Assembly: GCF_001931675.1 (NCBI RefSeq)
Contig: NZ_CP014839.1
Span: forward strand, 868,001-932,000
Length of the DNA: 64,000 nucleotides
Origin: Pandoraea thiooxydans
GTDB taxonomy: Bacteria > Pseudomonadota > Gammaproteobacteria > Burkholderiales > Burkholderiaceae
Reading direction: 5' to 3'
Below the pieces are notes generated by a model that was not told where the DNA came from, searched no databases, and was given only the letters and a program-made list of their open reading frames with translations. A program made the translations under genes and the position numbers. Below, one piece after another: positions 20,525-29,719 of this stretch. Position 1 is the stretch's first letter. Each line of letters starts with the position of its first letter.

Positions 20525-21442
20525 ATGCCCGTGACGCCGGATATTCCTGACAGGCAGGCCCCCGCTGCGGCGGAGAACTCCGCGAGCGGTGGCGGCGGCG
20601 TTTCCTCCGATACCCCCGCCGAGGACGCTGCGCAGGCGGAGGACGTCCGCCGCGGCTCCATGGGGGCCCGGGTGGGCGGCCATGTGCATCGGCTGGCCAC
20701 CATCATCGCGTTGATCTGCGCCGTCGCGGTTTGGCAAATCGTCTCGATTCTCCATGTGTTTCCCCCGATTGCCTTGCCGTCGCCGACGGCTGTGTGGCGC
20801 GCGCTGGTGCTGCTTCTCTCGCAAGGCTATGGCGGGCGCTCGCTGTTCGAAGACATGTGGATCAGCGTCGTGCGCATCGGCATCGGCTTTCTCGGCGCGG
20901 TGCTGCTCGGCGTGCCGATCGGCCTGGGCATGGCGCGCAATCCGCTGATCTTCCGCGTCATCGATCCGTTCCTGCAGTTCGTCCGCCCGGTGCCGCCGCT
21001 GGCCTACATCCCGTTGCTGGTGGTGTGGTTCGGCATTGGCGAGTTGCCGAAAATACTGCTGATCCTGGTGGGCACCGTGCCGGTCATCATCATCGGCACC
21101 ATCTCTGGCGTCAAAGGCACGCCGGCACTCAGGCTGTCGGTGGCGCGCACCCTCGGCGCCTCGGAGGCGCAAATTTTCCGCTACGTCATTTTGCCGTCGG
21201 TATTGCCGGAGATTTTCACGGCCATGCGCGTGGGCATCGGTGTGGCATGGACCTGCCTGGTGGCCGCGGAACTGATCGCGGCCGATCAAGGCCTCGGCTG
21301 GCTCGTTCAGTACGCGGGGCAGGCGTTGCAGGTGGCCATCGTCATCGTTGGCATCATTGTGATTGGCATCCTTGGTTATTGCATGGAACTTCTTATTCGC
21401 GTGGTCGAGAGCCGTGCCGTTCCGTGGCGCGGTCATACATAA
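20525..21442 (+). CDS. ABC transporter permease, nitrate/taurine/sulfonate type
   Basis: A 305-residue inner-membrane permease of the SsuC/TauC/NrtB family. A Pro/Ala-rich N-terminal ~50 residues is followed by six predicted helices and the EAA loop (ARTLGASEAQIFRYVILPSVLPEIFTA, read from about residue 204). The start at MPVTPDIPD is set by AAGGAG 7 nt upstream; an earlier ATG at 20474 lacks one. It is the first of three genes (permease, binding protein, ATPase), an unusual order since the binding protein is normally first. Substrate unknown. Confidence 0.88.
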   Translation: MPVTPDIPDRQAPAAAENSASGGGGVSSDTPAEDAAQAEDVRRGSMGARVGGHVHRLATIIALICAVAVWQIVSILHVFPPIALPSPTAVWRALVLLLSQGYGGRSLFEDMWISVVRIGIGFLGAVLLGVPIGLGMARNPLIFRVIDPFLQFVRPVPPLAYIPLLVVWFGIGELPKILLILVGTVPVIIIGTISGVKGTPALRLSVARTLGASEAQIFRYVILPSVLPEIFTAMRVGIGVAWTCLVAAELIAADQGLGWLVQYAGQALQVAIVIVGIIVIGILGYCMELLIRVVESRAVPWRGHT

Positions 21443-21456
21443 CAACGGAGGTTGCT

Positions 21457-22479
21457 GTGAAAAAGATCGGTCAATACGTTGGGGTTTGCCTGCTCTCATC
21501 GCTGCTTGGCCTGGCGATGGCCGCGCCCGTGCTGGCGCAGACGCCGGATGTGGTCATCGGCTACGAAAACAATGGCGCCGACCCGTATATGGTGACGCAG
21601 GGCCTGGGGTTGTTCCAGAAAAACATTCCCGGTCACGTCAGTCTCAAATTCTTCGATTCGGGCCCGGCGGCGATGAGCGCACTGGCCTCCAACAGCCTGC
21701 AGTTCATGTGCGGTCTGGGCATCCCGCCGTATGTCACCGGCATCTCTCAAGGCTTGCCGTTTGCCATCGTGTTCAACCAGGAGCGCTACACGACGGACGC
21801 CGGCATCGTCGTGCGCCCGGGCAAGGGGATCAATTCGGTGGCCGACCTGAAGGGCAAGACGATCGCCATCGTGGTTGGCTCGCAAGCCTCGTTCGAGCTC
21901 GCGACGTTCCTCGATCAAGCTCACGTGCCGATGGACTCGGTGCGCCAGCTCAATATGTCGCCGCCTGAAATGCACGTGGCCTGGAGCACCGGCAGCATCG
22001 ATGCGGCGATTGTCTGGGATCCGGTGTTCGACGCGTTGCAGGGACTGGGCGGGCATGTCCTGAAATCCGACGGCGACTTGCCGCAGGACGCGTCCTCCTA
22101 CAACATCTGCATCGTCAACACCCAATGGGCCAAGCAAAACCCGAAGATCGTCGCCGCTTTCGTGCGCGCGATGGATCAGGGTGTCACCTACACCAAGGAG
22201 CATCCGGACAAGGCGCTTGCCATCATGGCCAAGCAATCCGGCGTGACCCTGCCGGTGGCCAAGGCCGAACTGGCTGGCTACGACATTTATTCCGCGCAGG
22301 ATCAGCTCACGCCCAAGGTACTCGGTTCCGGTGCCGGCGTCGCCACGTCGGCGACCACCAAGACGCTGGAGAACACCGCCAAGGTCTTGAAGAAGATCGG
22401 CCGGATCACGGAAATGCCGAGTAATTTCGCCTCGGCGGTCGATTCCAGTTACGCGGCCGAGGCAGTCAAGTCGAAGTAA
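21457..22479 (+). CDS. ABC transporter substrate-binding protein, SsuA/TauA/NMT1 family
   Basis: A 340-residue periplasmic binding protein. It starts at GTG, 7 nt behind CGGAGG. The signal peptide MKKIGQYVGVCLLSSLLGL... ends near residue 28 (PVLAQ). The mature part has the family pattern: IGYENNGADPYMVTQGLGLFQ at the start, the LQFMCGLGIPPYVTGI ligand loop, DLKGKTIAIVVGSQASFELATFL, and SIDAAIVWDPVFDAL. Such proteins bind taurine, sulfonates, nitrate, thiamin precursors or aromatic acids; the ligand here cannot be told. Its position between permease and ATPase supports one transporter. Confidence 0.88.
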   Translation: MKKIGQYVGVCLLSSLLGLAMAAPVLAQTPDVVIGYENNGADPYMVTQGLGLFQKNIPGHVSLKFFDSGPAAMSALASNSLQFMCGLGIPPYVTGISQGLPFAIVFNQERYTTDAGIVVRPGKGINSVADLKGKTIAIVVGSQASFELATFLDQAHVPMDSVRQLNMSPPEMHVAWSTGSIDAAIVWDPVFDALQGLGGHVLKSDGDLPQDASSYNICIVNTQWAKQNPKIVAAFVRAMDQGVTYTKEHPDKALAIMAKQSGVTLPVAKAELAGYDIYSAQDQLTPKVLGSGAGVATSATTKTLENTAKVLKKIGRITEMPSNFASAVDSSYAAEAVKSK

Positions 22480-22548
22480 CCGGTTCACCGGGCCGCCGCG
22501 CACGCGCCGACGGCGGCCTCTGGCTCGCATTGCTAGCAAAGGTTGGGT

Positions 22549-23283
22549 ATGCCAATTGTCATCGACCAGGTCTCCAAGAATTTCGGCGCGACCCGTGCGC
22601 TGGACAAAATCTCCCTGACGATCGAGGACGGCACCTTCGTGACGATTCTCGGCGCCTCGGGCTGCGGCAAGTCGACCTTGCTGAACATGCTGGCCGGCCT
22701 GACACCCACGAGTGCCGGCCGCCTGACGCTCGATGGCCGGCCGATCATGAAGCCGGGCCCCGATCGGGTAGTGGTGTTCCAGCAGCCCGGCCTGTATCCG
22801 TGGCTGAGCCTGCGCGACAATATTGCCTTCGGCCTGCGCATGCGGGATGCGGGTCAGATCGACTGGAAGCTGGTCGATGAACTGATCGACATCATTGGCC
22901 TCAAGGGCTTCGAGAAGCACAAGCCCTACGAGCTCTCCGGCGGCATGCAGCAGCGCGTGGCGATCGCGCGCGCGCTGGTGATGCAGCCTCGCGTACTGCT
23001 GATGGACGAGCCGTTCGGCGCGCTCGACGCGCAAACGCGCCGGACCATGCAGCAATTCCTGCTCGATCTGTGGGAGCGCATCCATGCGACTGTCGTGTTC
23101 ATCACGCACGACATCGACGAGGCCATTCTGCTCGGCAGCCGGCTCGTGGTCATGAGCACCCGCCCTGGACGAATTGCCCTGACCAGCGAGATTCCGCTGG
23201 CTCGCCCGCGCCACTGGGAGATGATGCTGGAGCCGGCGTTTCTCGATCTCAAGCGGCAGGCCATGGCCATTCTGTCGGTTTGA
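22549..23283 (+). CDS. ABC transporter ATP-binding protein, SsuB/TauB type
   Basis: A 244-residue ATPase with Walker A (GASGCGKST), Q-loop ([13 protein letters not shown]), signature ([15 protein letters not shown]), Walker B ([11 protein letters not shown]) and H-loop (FITHDIDEA). It energises the two preceding gene products. The ATG at 22549 is preferred over a TTG two codons earlier, as AAAGG lies 6 nt before it. It ends only 7 bp from the convergent DUF1537 kinase gene. Confidence 0.93.
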   Translation: MPIVIDQVSKNFGATRALDKISLTIEDGTFVTILGASGCGKSTLLNMLAGLTPTSAGRLTLDGRPIMKPGPDRVVVFQQPGLYPWLSLRDNIAFGLRMRDAGQIDWKLVDELIDIIGLKGFEKHKPYELSGGMQQRVAIARALVMQPRVLLMDEPFGALDAQTRRTMQQFLLDLWERIHATVVFITHDIDEAILLGSRLVVMSTRPGRIALTSEIPLARPRHWEMMLEPAFLDLKRQAMAILSV

Positions 23284-23290
23284 CGGGGCG

Positions 23291-24652
23291 CTAGCCCGCG
23301 CGCCGGCTGGCGTCGGAGTTCGCTCCGGGGGCGCCATGCACCAATTGCTCGAACAGGCCGATCTCGCCCATTTGCCCGCCCTTGAGGGCGACCTCGACGG
23401 CGTCTAGCCGGGCCTCGCCGGCATGCAATCGGCATAACGCGACATTGCCGGGCAAGCTTGCCTGGAACGACAATCCCCAGGCATCGAGCGCCTGCATCGC
23501 GAAGCTGGAGGTGTCGCCGCCGGCCACGCCGATGCGCTCGACACGCACTGCCGTGACAACGCGCCGCAACAGTGCGGCGCAAGCTTGCGCCACCGCGCCC
23601 GGCGGCGGCCCGCCGGCCTCGCTGGCGCGGTGTGTATAGGCCAGTGCGTGCCGACCTTCGCGCAGTGCCGCGATCACCGATGCGGCTTGCCTGTCGAGAT
23701 AGTCCGACGCGCCGGCGTCGGTGAGCCGAGCCGGCGCCAACTCGATACGTGTGAACGAGTGCGCGGCCTCGATTTGCGCGGCAGTCATCGGCGAAAGACT
23801 GCCCGCCAGCACCAATACGGGTGAGCGGGCCGGCGCGATACGCGTGCCGCTCGAATGCGCCGGCGGCGCGGCGCCAGCTCGCGCCAGCGCGTAGGCTTGC
23901 GCAACGCTGCTCGGACCGATCGCGCACAGCGGCTGGCGCGTCGCCTGGTCGATCAGCAGGCGGCCGAGCTCGGGCAGCTGGGCATCGTCGAGCACATCGA
24001 ACAGCACCGCCCGGGGTCGTCCTGCCAGCACCGTGGCCAGCGAGCTCGCCAGGGCTGACGCACCCGCGTCGCGCCAGCGCCAGTCGACCAGGCCGATGTT
24101 TTCCAGACCCTGCTGCCTAAGATGCAGGCGCAAATCCGACTCGCGCATCGGGCTGACCGGATGGCTGCTCATCGTCGGGTGTCGATCGAGGCGATGAATC
24201 GCCGGCAAGCCGCCGGGCTCGGCACCGCCCGCGGCAAACAGATGGCCGAACACGCAATAGCGCTGCAGCCCCGGCTGGCCGCCGACGATGGCCGCCAGCG
24301 GATGCGGGAAATAGCCACGCAGGGTATCCAGCGCCACGCAGATATTGCCGATGTGCGGCGCGCTATCGAAAGTGGAGCAGACCTTGTAATGCATCAGCCG
24401 CACGCCGAGCGACGCCATGCGTGCGCCCACCTCGCGCAGTTCCTGCGCCATGCGCGCGGCAGGCATGGCGCGGGCCGCGCCGGCGATGCCGATCGCGTCG
24501 AGTTCGCCCGCCAGCGCCAGCTGGACATCGTCCGGAGCGCGCAGGAACAGCATGGTGCGCAGGCCGGCGCGCGCCAGATGGGCAAGCGTGTCGGTCGCGC
24601 CGGTGAAGTCGTCGCCGTAGAAGCCATAAAACGCTGCCGCCGGCCCGTTCAT
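23291..24652 (-). CDS. DUF1537-family four-carbon acid sugar kinase
   Basis: A 453-residue cytoplasmic kinase of the OtnK/DtnK/OiaK family (DUF1537). The N-terminal substrate domain opens with YGFYGDDFTGATDTLAHL, the family's DDxTGA motif. The C-terminal nucleotide domain has IGPSSVAQAYA, GVAGGDTSSFAM and ALKGGQMGE, the usual Gly-rich ATP loop (more often KSGxFG). Characterised members phosphorylate 3-oxo-tetronate, D-threonate, D-erythronate or 3-oxo-isoapionate. Its start overlaps the RuBisCO-like gene's stop (ATGA), so the two are translationally coupled. This is the same kinase-RLP pairing known for oiaK-oiaX. The actual substrate is inferred only at class level. Confidence 0.9.
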   Translation of the reverse strand: MNGPAAAFYGFYGDDFTGATDTLAHLARAGLRTMLFLRAPDDVQLALAGELDAIGIAGAARAMPAARMAQELREVGARMASLGVRLMHYKVCSTFDSAPHIGNICVALDTLRGYFPHPLAAIVGGQPGLQRYCVFGHLFAAGGAEPGGLPAIHRLDRHPTMSSHPVSPMRESDLRLHLRQQGLENIGLVDWRWRDAGASALASSLATVLAGRPRAVLFDVLDDAQLPELGRLLIDQATRQPLCAIGPSSVAQAYALARAGAAPPAHSSGTRIAPARSPVLVLAGSLSPMTAAQIEAAHSFTRIELAPARLTDAGASDYLDRQAASVIAALREGRHALAYTHRASEAGGPPPGAVAQACAALLRRVVTAVRVERIGVAGGDTSSFAMQALDAWGLSFQASLPGNVALCRLHAGEARLDAVEVALKGGQMGEIGLFEQLVHGAPGANSDASRRAG

Positions 24653-25947
24653 TCGCGCGATCCAAAAAAATCCAGCGCATGCCGCAACTCGGCAGCCGTG
24701 CGCGCGCGCTCGGCAAGCGGCACGCCCGCCTGTGCGGCATCCCATGCCTGGCGAATGCTCGTCACGCCTGCCGCCGGCCCGAGCGGGTGCGCGAGAATGC
24801 CGCCACCGGCCATGAACAGCAGGTCGGCGCTACGCACCGCCGCGAAGGTTGCAGGCACGGTGCCTGCCCATTGTCCCGAGGAAAACGCCGGCAGCACCGT
24901 GTCGTCGATGCCGGGCGCCAGCGGCGTGGCGCACTCGCGCGCCGATGCGACGACTTCGTCGTCGCTTTGCGCGAACTTGCCCGACAAGCCGTGCACATGC
25001 ATGTGATCGACTCCGGCCAGGCGCCAGAGCGTCTGGTAGGCCTGGAAGCCGATGCCCAGCGCCGGGTCGCGCGACATCATGCCAAAACCGTTGCGATGCG
25101 CATGCAGCACCAGCGGCGTTGCGCGGCGCAACGCCTGGATCGCCGAGGTGCCGCACCAATTGATGCTGGCCATCACGCAGGTGCCGCCCTCGCGCTCGAC
25201 CAGTTCCGCATGCCGGCGCATCGCGTCGATCTCGTCGCTAATGTTGAAGGCCACCATCACCGGCCGGCCGGTGCGCTCGCGATAATCCCGCACCACCTTC
25301 ATGACCGCGCGAACGCGCTCGGCCAGCGGCGCGTGGACCGGGTTGGCGCACACTTCGTCATCCTTGATGAAATCGACACCGGCCTCGCACAGATCGCGCA
25401 CCAGGGCGGCGGTTTCGTCCGCGCTCAGGCCCACGTTCGGCTTGATGATGGTGCCGATCAACGGACCGGAGGCGACGCCGCTCAGGCGCCGCGTGCCGGC
25501 TACCCCGTGGCGCGGCAGGTCGAAACGGGCGCGATAGGCCGTGGGCAGGCGCAACGACTCGAGCCGCATGCCGGTGACCTCGCCCAGATCGTAGAGGTTG
25601 CCTGCCACGGTTGCGGCCAGCGTCGGCAGATTGGCGTCGATATTGGCCAGCGGGAAAGACAGCGTCAGGCGCGCGCGGCGCCACGGTCCGGCAATGCGCT
25701 GACGCGCCAGCCAGGCGTTGGGCAGGCTCGGCTGCGGCAGCGGCTCGATTTCATCGACACGCTCGACCACGGCGCGACTGCGCGCGCGCAGCTCGTCCGT
25801 CTCGTGCGCCACCCGCACGAAGGTGCCGCTCGATTGCTCGCCGGCCATCACCTCGGCCACGCGGGCCGGATCCAGCGGCGTCTCGATCAGGTAATCGGCC
25901 TGCAGGAAGTTGTCGCGCTGCAGCGCTGCGATGGCGGATGAACTCAT
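24649..25947 (-). CDS. RuBisCO-like protein (form IV, non-photosynthetic group)
   Basis: 432 residues. The RuBisCO large-chain fold is complete and the active-site set is largely kept: Lys169 (IIKPNVGL; spinach Lys175), carbamylation and Mg site Lys195-Asp197-Glu198 (DFIKDDE), His282/His284-Arg285 (LHAHR), His317 and loop-6 Lys324 at the canonical 7-residue spacing, phosphate loop GGG 381-383. Spinach Lys177 is replaced by Asn171 and the N-terminal Thr-Trp substrate contact is absent. Relatives act as transcarboxylases, isomerases or decarboxylases on phosphorylated sugar acids (for example OiaX with the DUF1537 kinase OiaK). It is not expected to fix CO2. The start overlaps the VOC gene's stop (ATGA). 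The upstream ATG at 25995 lies inside the VOC gene and is not used. Confidence 0.93.
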   Translation of the reverse strand: MSSSAIAALQRDNFLQADYLIETPLDPARVAEVMAGEQSSGTFVRVAHETDELRARSRAVVERVDEIEPLPQPSLPNAWLARQRIAGPWRRARLTLSFPLANIDANLPTLAATVAGNLYDLGEVTGMRLESLRLPTAYRARFDLPRHGVAGTRRLSGVASGPLIGTIIKPNVGLSADETAALVRDLCEAGVDFIKDDEVCANPVHAPLAERVRAVMKVVRDYRERTGRPVMVAFNISDEIDAMRRHAELVEREGGTCVMASINWCGTSAIQALRRATPLVLHAHRNGFGMMSRDPALGIGFQAYQTLWRLAGVDHMHVHGLSGKFAQSDDEVVASARECATPLAPGIDDTVLPAFSSGQWAGTVPATFAAVRSADLLFMAGGGILAHPLGPAAGVTSIRQAWDAAQAGVPLAERARTAAELRHALDFFGSRE

Positions 25948-26483
25948 AGCGTATTCAGGTCCGGAAAGGGGCGTACCGGATCGCGACCGTCCCAATCGAG
26001 CGAGGCCGCGCGGATCAAGTCGAACATTTTTCCCTTGGGGCCGGCGACTTCCGACAATTCGATGACCGTGCCCGGATGCGCCTCGGTGTCGAAATAAACG
26101 AAGCGCCCGTTCTGGCCCACTTCGCCGCTCATCGCGACCCGAAAGCCGTGTCGTTCGAGCCGCGCCAGATCGGCATCGAAATTTGTCGTCCAGTAAGCGT
26201 TGTGCTGCAAGCCCGTGTGTCCGGCGGCGAGAAAATCGCGGTACATCGACGGCGCGTCATTGCGCGTCTGAATCAGCTCGACCTGCAGTGCTCCGGAATT
26301 CGCCAGCGCGACCGAGTTGTGAATCTCGTACGACTGGCCGCGATAACGGTAATGCTCGACCGGCACCCGCTCGTTGTAGAACCACGGGCCCACGCCGAGC
26401 ACGCGGCTCCAGTGATCCATTGCCGCTTCGATGTCGTGCACGACGTAACCGGCCTGGCGAATTTCGCCAAAAAAACGACTCAT
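25944..26483 (-). CDS. VOC (glyoxalase/epimerase-like) protein
   Basis: 179 residues with two beta-alpha-beta-beta-beta modules of the vicinal-oxygen-chelate superfamily (IRQAGYVVHDIEAAMDHW and NFDADLARLERHGFRV). Candidate metal ligands are Gln10, a Glu in LQVELIQ, a His in GLQHNAYW and a Glu in TVIELSE, so the first ligand is Gln rather than the usual His. VOC enzymes catalyse isomerisation, epimerisation or C-C cleavage through metal-bound enediolates. Here it may supply the keto-acid isomer that the kinase and RuBisCO-like protein use; this is inference. A GGGAGA site precedes the ATG. It is coupled to the next gene. Confidence 0.85.
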   Translation of the reverse strand: MSRFFGEIRQAGYVVHDIEAAMDHWSRVLGVGPWFYNERVPVEHYRYRGQSYEIHNSVALANSGALQVELIQTRNDAPSMYRDFLAAGHTGLQHNAYWTTNFDADLARLERHGFRVAMSGEVGQNGRFVYFDTEAHPGTVIELSEVAGPKGKMFDLIRAASLDWDGRDPVRPFPDLNTL

Positions 26484-26569
26484 GAAAATCTCCCGATACT
26501 GCCAATTGAAAATCGAGCCGCACCGCCAGCGACACCCGTCTTGCATACGGGGCGACCCATTGTTCGACG

Positions 26570-28465
26570 CTATAGAAAACCGACCGACAGCCACGGAATC
26601 GCGGCCACCAGAATCAACCCGGCCAGCAGCGCGCCCATGTACCCGACGATCGGACGAATGCCGGCGTCGGGGTCGACCTTGCTGATGGCGCAGGCCGAGT
26701 AATAGCCGACCCCGAACGGCGGCGAGAACAGGCCCACGCCCATGGCCAGCACCACGACGATGGCGTAGTGAACTTCGTTGATGCCGGCCGCGCGTGCGAT
26801 CGGAAAAAGGAGCGGCCCGAACAGCACAATGGCGGGAATGCCCTCGAGCACGCTGCCCAGCAGGATGAAAACCACGATCGAGATCGCCAGGAAACCGTAC
26901 GAGTGCCCGGGCATCTTCGCCATCAGCGCGGCGAGGTCCTGCGAAAAGCCCGATTGCGTAAGCGCCCACGCCATGGCGGTGGCGCAGCCGATAATGAAGA
27001 TGATCGCGCCCGACAGGGTGGCCGCGCTCACCAGCATGCGGCCAAGCCGCCGCCAGGCAAATTGACGGTACACCAGGACCCCGACCGCGGCGGCGTAGAC
27101 GATGCCGATGGTCGAGACCTCGGTGGCCGTGGCGATACCCTCGACCACGGCAGTGCGGATCACCACCGGCAAAATGAGCGCGGGCAGCGCGCTCAGCATG
27201 AGGCGGACGATCTCGCGCCGGCTGGTGCGCCGTGCGCCGCTCAGATCTTCCTTGCGGTAGCGCCACGCCACCACCGCGCACAGCAGCACGGCGAGCAGGG
27301 CGCCTGGCAGCAGGCCCGCGGTAAACAGCGCGGAAATCGATACGCCGGTGACCGACCCGATCGTGATCAGCACGATGCTGGGCGGAATGGTCTCGCTTTG
27401 TGCGCCGGCGGTCGCCAGCAATGCAATCAGGTCGCCCTCGTCGGCACCGCGCTTTTTCATCTCGGGAAACAGCACCGGTGCAATGGCCGCCATATCAGCC
27501 ACTTTGGAACCCGAAATGCCGGAGACCAGGTACATCGCGCCGACCAGCACGTACGACAGTCCGCCACGCACGTGGCCGACCAGGCTGGCGAGAAACGCGA
27601 TCATCGCGCGTGCCATGCCGGTCATCTCGATGAGCAGACCGAGAAAAACGAACAGCGGCACGGCCAGCAAAATGAGATTGGACATGCCTTCGTCCATGCG
27701 CCCGACCATCACCTCGAGCGGCGTGGCGGTCGTCAACGACAAGTAGCCGAAGGTCGCCAGTGCGAAGGAAAAGCCGATCGGCACGCCCGAGAAGATGCCG
27801 ATGGCGACTACCCCGACGAAGAAAATCAGCAGGTTGGCTTTGCCCAGCGTCTGGAACCACGGCGCGGCGAGCACGGCAAGCGCGCCCAGCGCGACGGCGA
27901 TCGCCAGCGCGATGGCGATATCGCGCCGGCGGCCGACCTGCGCCAGACGAACCAGACCCACCACGAGCATCAATCCGGTACCGACCGGCAGTGCCAGCGC
28001 CCGCCAGCCATCGCTGATTTCCATGGCCGGCGTGAGGATCGGAACCTGATCGAGCGCGTAGCGGTAAGCCGGCGTCATGATCAGGCCCAGCATGGCGATC
28101 GAGGCCGAGTTCGCCAGCGTATCGACGAACGCGCGGCGCGACGGGCTCAGGCGCGCCACGCACGCGGTCATGCGCATATGCTCGCCGCGGCGCAATGCCA
28201 GTACCGCGCCGAGCATCGACAGCCACAGAAACAGCATGCCGGCCAATTCGTCCGACCAGACCAGCGGCGCATGCAAAACGTACCGGCAGATCACGCCTGC
28301 CAGCAGTACGCAGATTTCGACCAGCAACAGGACGGCGGCGCAAATTTCCACCGCCGTCATCAGGGCGCGATCCAGCGCCTGCGACCAGCGGCGTGCTGCA
28401 GGCGCAGCGCGCGGTTCGGCGCGCTCGGCGGCAACCGGCGCCGATGCCGATATCGGCTCAACCAT
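26570..28465 (-). CDS. TRAP transporter permease, fused small and large subunits (DctQM)
   Basis: A 631-residue inner-membrane protein joining a DctQ-type domain (about 35-200, four helices, with SDELAGMLFLWLSMLGAVLALRR) to a DctM-type domain (about 215-631, a dozen helices). The DctM part carries typical motifs (GVPIGFSFALATFGY, VSGISGSKVADMAAIAPVL, AQSETIPPSIVLITIGSVTG, GLFSPPFGVGYYSACAISK). With the DctP protein encoded upstream it imports an organic or sugar acid using the sodium gradient. The start at MVEPISAS has CTGGAGAC 7 nt before it. It is the second gene of the operon. Confidence 0.93.
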   Translation of the reverse strand: MVEPISASAPVAAERAEPRAAPAARRWSQALDRALMTAVEICAAVLLLVEICVLLAGVICRYVLHAPLVWSDELAGMLFLWLSMLGAVLALRRGEHMRMTACVARLSPSRRAFVDTLANSASIAMLGLIMTPAYRYALDQVPILTPAMEISDGWRALALPVGTGLMLVVGLVRLAQVGRRRDIAIALAIAVALGALAVLAAPWFQTLGKANLLIFFVGVVAIGIFSGVPIGFSFALATFGYLSLTTATPLEVMVGRMDEGMSNLILLAVPLFVFLGLLIEMTGMARAMIAFLASLVGHVRGGLSYVLVGAMYLVSGISGSKVADMAAIAPVLFPEMKKRGADEGDLIALLATAGAQSETIPPSIVLITIGSVTGVSISALFTAGLLPGALLAVLLCAVVAWRYRKEDLSGARRTSRREIVRLMLSALPALILPVVIRTAVVEGIATATEVSTIGIVYAAAVGVLVYRQFAWRRLGRMLVSAATLSGAIIFIIGCATAMAWALTQSGFSQDLAALMAKMPGHSYGFLAISIVVFILLGSVLEGIPAIVLFGPLLFPIARAAGINEVHYAIVVVLAMGVGLFSPPFGVGYYSACAISKVDPDAGIRPIVGYMGALLAGLILVAAIPWLSVGFL

Positions 28466-28524
28466 ACGAGTGTCTCCAGAGAGCCCGGCGCCGCTGCCGG
28501 CGCGGGCGCATTGGCAGCGCGGTC

Positions 28525-29547
28525 TTATGCCAGCTTGCCGGTGTATTGCTCCAACGAGGCCCACGCCTGCTCACCGAAGCGGGCTTTCCATTTGGCGTAA
28601 AAGCCCGATTGGCGCAGCGTTGCGCGAAAGCTGTCGGGCGCCGGGTGGTTGATCTTCAGCCCCTTGCCGCGCAGGTAGGTGACCGCGTCGTCGTTGAGCT
28701 TGAGCACGTCGGCCCGCTGCTTGAGCGCAGCCTCATTGAACGCGTCCTCGGTGATCTGCTGGAGATCCTTGGGCAAGCCTTGCCAGGCGCGCTGGTTGAG
28801 CACGAACCAAAAGCCGTCCCAGATGTGATTGGTCAGCGAGCAATATTTCTGCACCTCGTACAGCTTGGCCACTTCGACGATCGACAGCGGATTTTCCTGG
28901 GCGTCGACGATATGGGTCTGCAACGACGAATAAACCTCGCTGAATTCCAGGCTGGTCGGCGATGCGCCCAGGCCTTTGAACATATCGATACTGAGCGGAC
29001 TCACCGGCACGCGGATTTTCAGGCCGCGCATGTTCGCCGCGCTGTCGATCGGCACCGTGCCGGTGGTGGTTTGCCGGAATCCGTTGTCCCACATGCGCGC
29101 GAATGAGGCCAGGCCAGCCTTGGCCATGGCCGCGCGCACGTTGGCGCCGAGCTTGCCGTCCATGGCGGCCCACACCTGGTGATAGTCGGCGAAAGCGAAG
29201 CCCACCGCGTTGATGGCCGCGACCGGCACCAGGGTCGAGACGACCAGGCCCGACGGTGTGAACATCTGGATGCCGCCGCTGCGCACCTGGGCCAGCATGT
29301 CGGTGTCGCCGCCCAATTGATTGTTGGGGAAGATCTGGATCTGCATGCGCCCCTTGGACGCCTCATGAATCTGATTGGCGGCTTCCTGGGCGCGCACGTT
29401 CAGCGGATGTGTCAGCGGCAGGTTATTGCCGTACTTGAACACATGCTGCGGCGCGGCGGCGCGCGCGATGGCGGGGAAGGCCAAGGCGCCGGCCAGCGGC
29501 GCGGCGGCTGTGGCACGCATGAGTGCGCGCCGCTTGAGATTGGTCAT
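28525..29547 (-). CDS. TRAP transporter substrate-binding protein (DctP family)
   Basis: A 340-residue periplasmic receptor. The N-terminus has a double-Arg, Ala-rich signal (KRRALMRATAAAPLAGALAF) that may use Tat, with cleavage near residue 30 (ARA|A). The family core includes KYGNNLPLTHPLNVRAQEAANQIHEASKGRMQI, the GLKIRVP Arg that contacts the ligand carboxylate, and DAQENPLSIVE. It is the first gene of the operon, divergent from the LacI regulator and next to the paired operator repeats. The ligand is probably a sugar acid or related carboxylate (inferred). Confidence 0.9.
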   Translation of the reverse strand: MTNLKRRALMRATAAAPLAGALAFPAIARAAAPQHVFKYGNNLPLTHPLNVRAQEAANQIHEASKGRMQIQIFPNNQLGGDTDMLAQVRSGGIQMFTPSGLVVSTLVPVAAINAVGFAFADYHQVWAAMDGKLGANVRAAMAKAGLASFARMWDNGFRQTTTGTVPIDSAANMRGLKIRVPVSPLSIDMFKGLGASPTSLEFSEVYSSLQTHIVDAQENPLSIVEVAKLYEVQKYCSLTNHIWDGFWFVLNQRAWQGLPKDLQQITEDAFNEAALKQRADVLKLNDDAVTYLRGKGLKINHPAPDSFRATLRQSGFYAKWKARFGEQAWASLEQYTGKLA

Positions 29548-29576
29548 TCGTCTGTCTCCAGGTTATTGTTTGTGAT

Positions 29577-29589
29577 TCAAAAACAATCA
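29577..29589. promoter_or_regulatory. LacI-regulator operator candidate, copy 1
   Basis: TCAAAAACAATCA, part of the imperfect palindrome TGATT-N7-AATCA (29573-29589). An exact inverted copy lies at 29707-29719. This copy is 30 bp before the TRAP binding-protein start. Confidence 0.6.
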
Positions 29590-29706
29590 AAAAACATCAT
29601 TTCATCGGCAACACAAGCCAGGACTGCCGATTAAGAAATGGGGCTTTGTGTTCAGTCGATAGCAGCAAGACTAGGTGGGTGAGCGGGGCGTGTCAAACCA
29701 CAAAAA

Positions 29707-29719
29707 TGATTGTTTTTGA
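29707..29719. promoter_or_regulatory. LacI-regulator operator candidate, copy 2
   Basis: TGATTGTTTTTGA is the exact reverse complement of the 13-mer at 29577-29589, 40 bp before the lacI-type gene. Paired sites ~130 bp apart across a divergent promoter region would allow looping and joint control. Confidence 0.6.

Noticed and set aside
24649-25947. Reading the RuBisCO-like gene as a CO2-fixing RuBisCO
   Set aside because: Spinach Lys177 and the N-terminal Thr-Trp contact are missing, no phosphoribulokinase or small subunit is near, and the operon is catabolic.
26768-28600. A 610-residue Gln/Arg/His-rich frame opposite the TRAP permease
   Set aside because: Antisense shadow; the TRAP frame is a clear membrane protein with family motifs.
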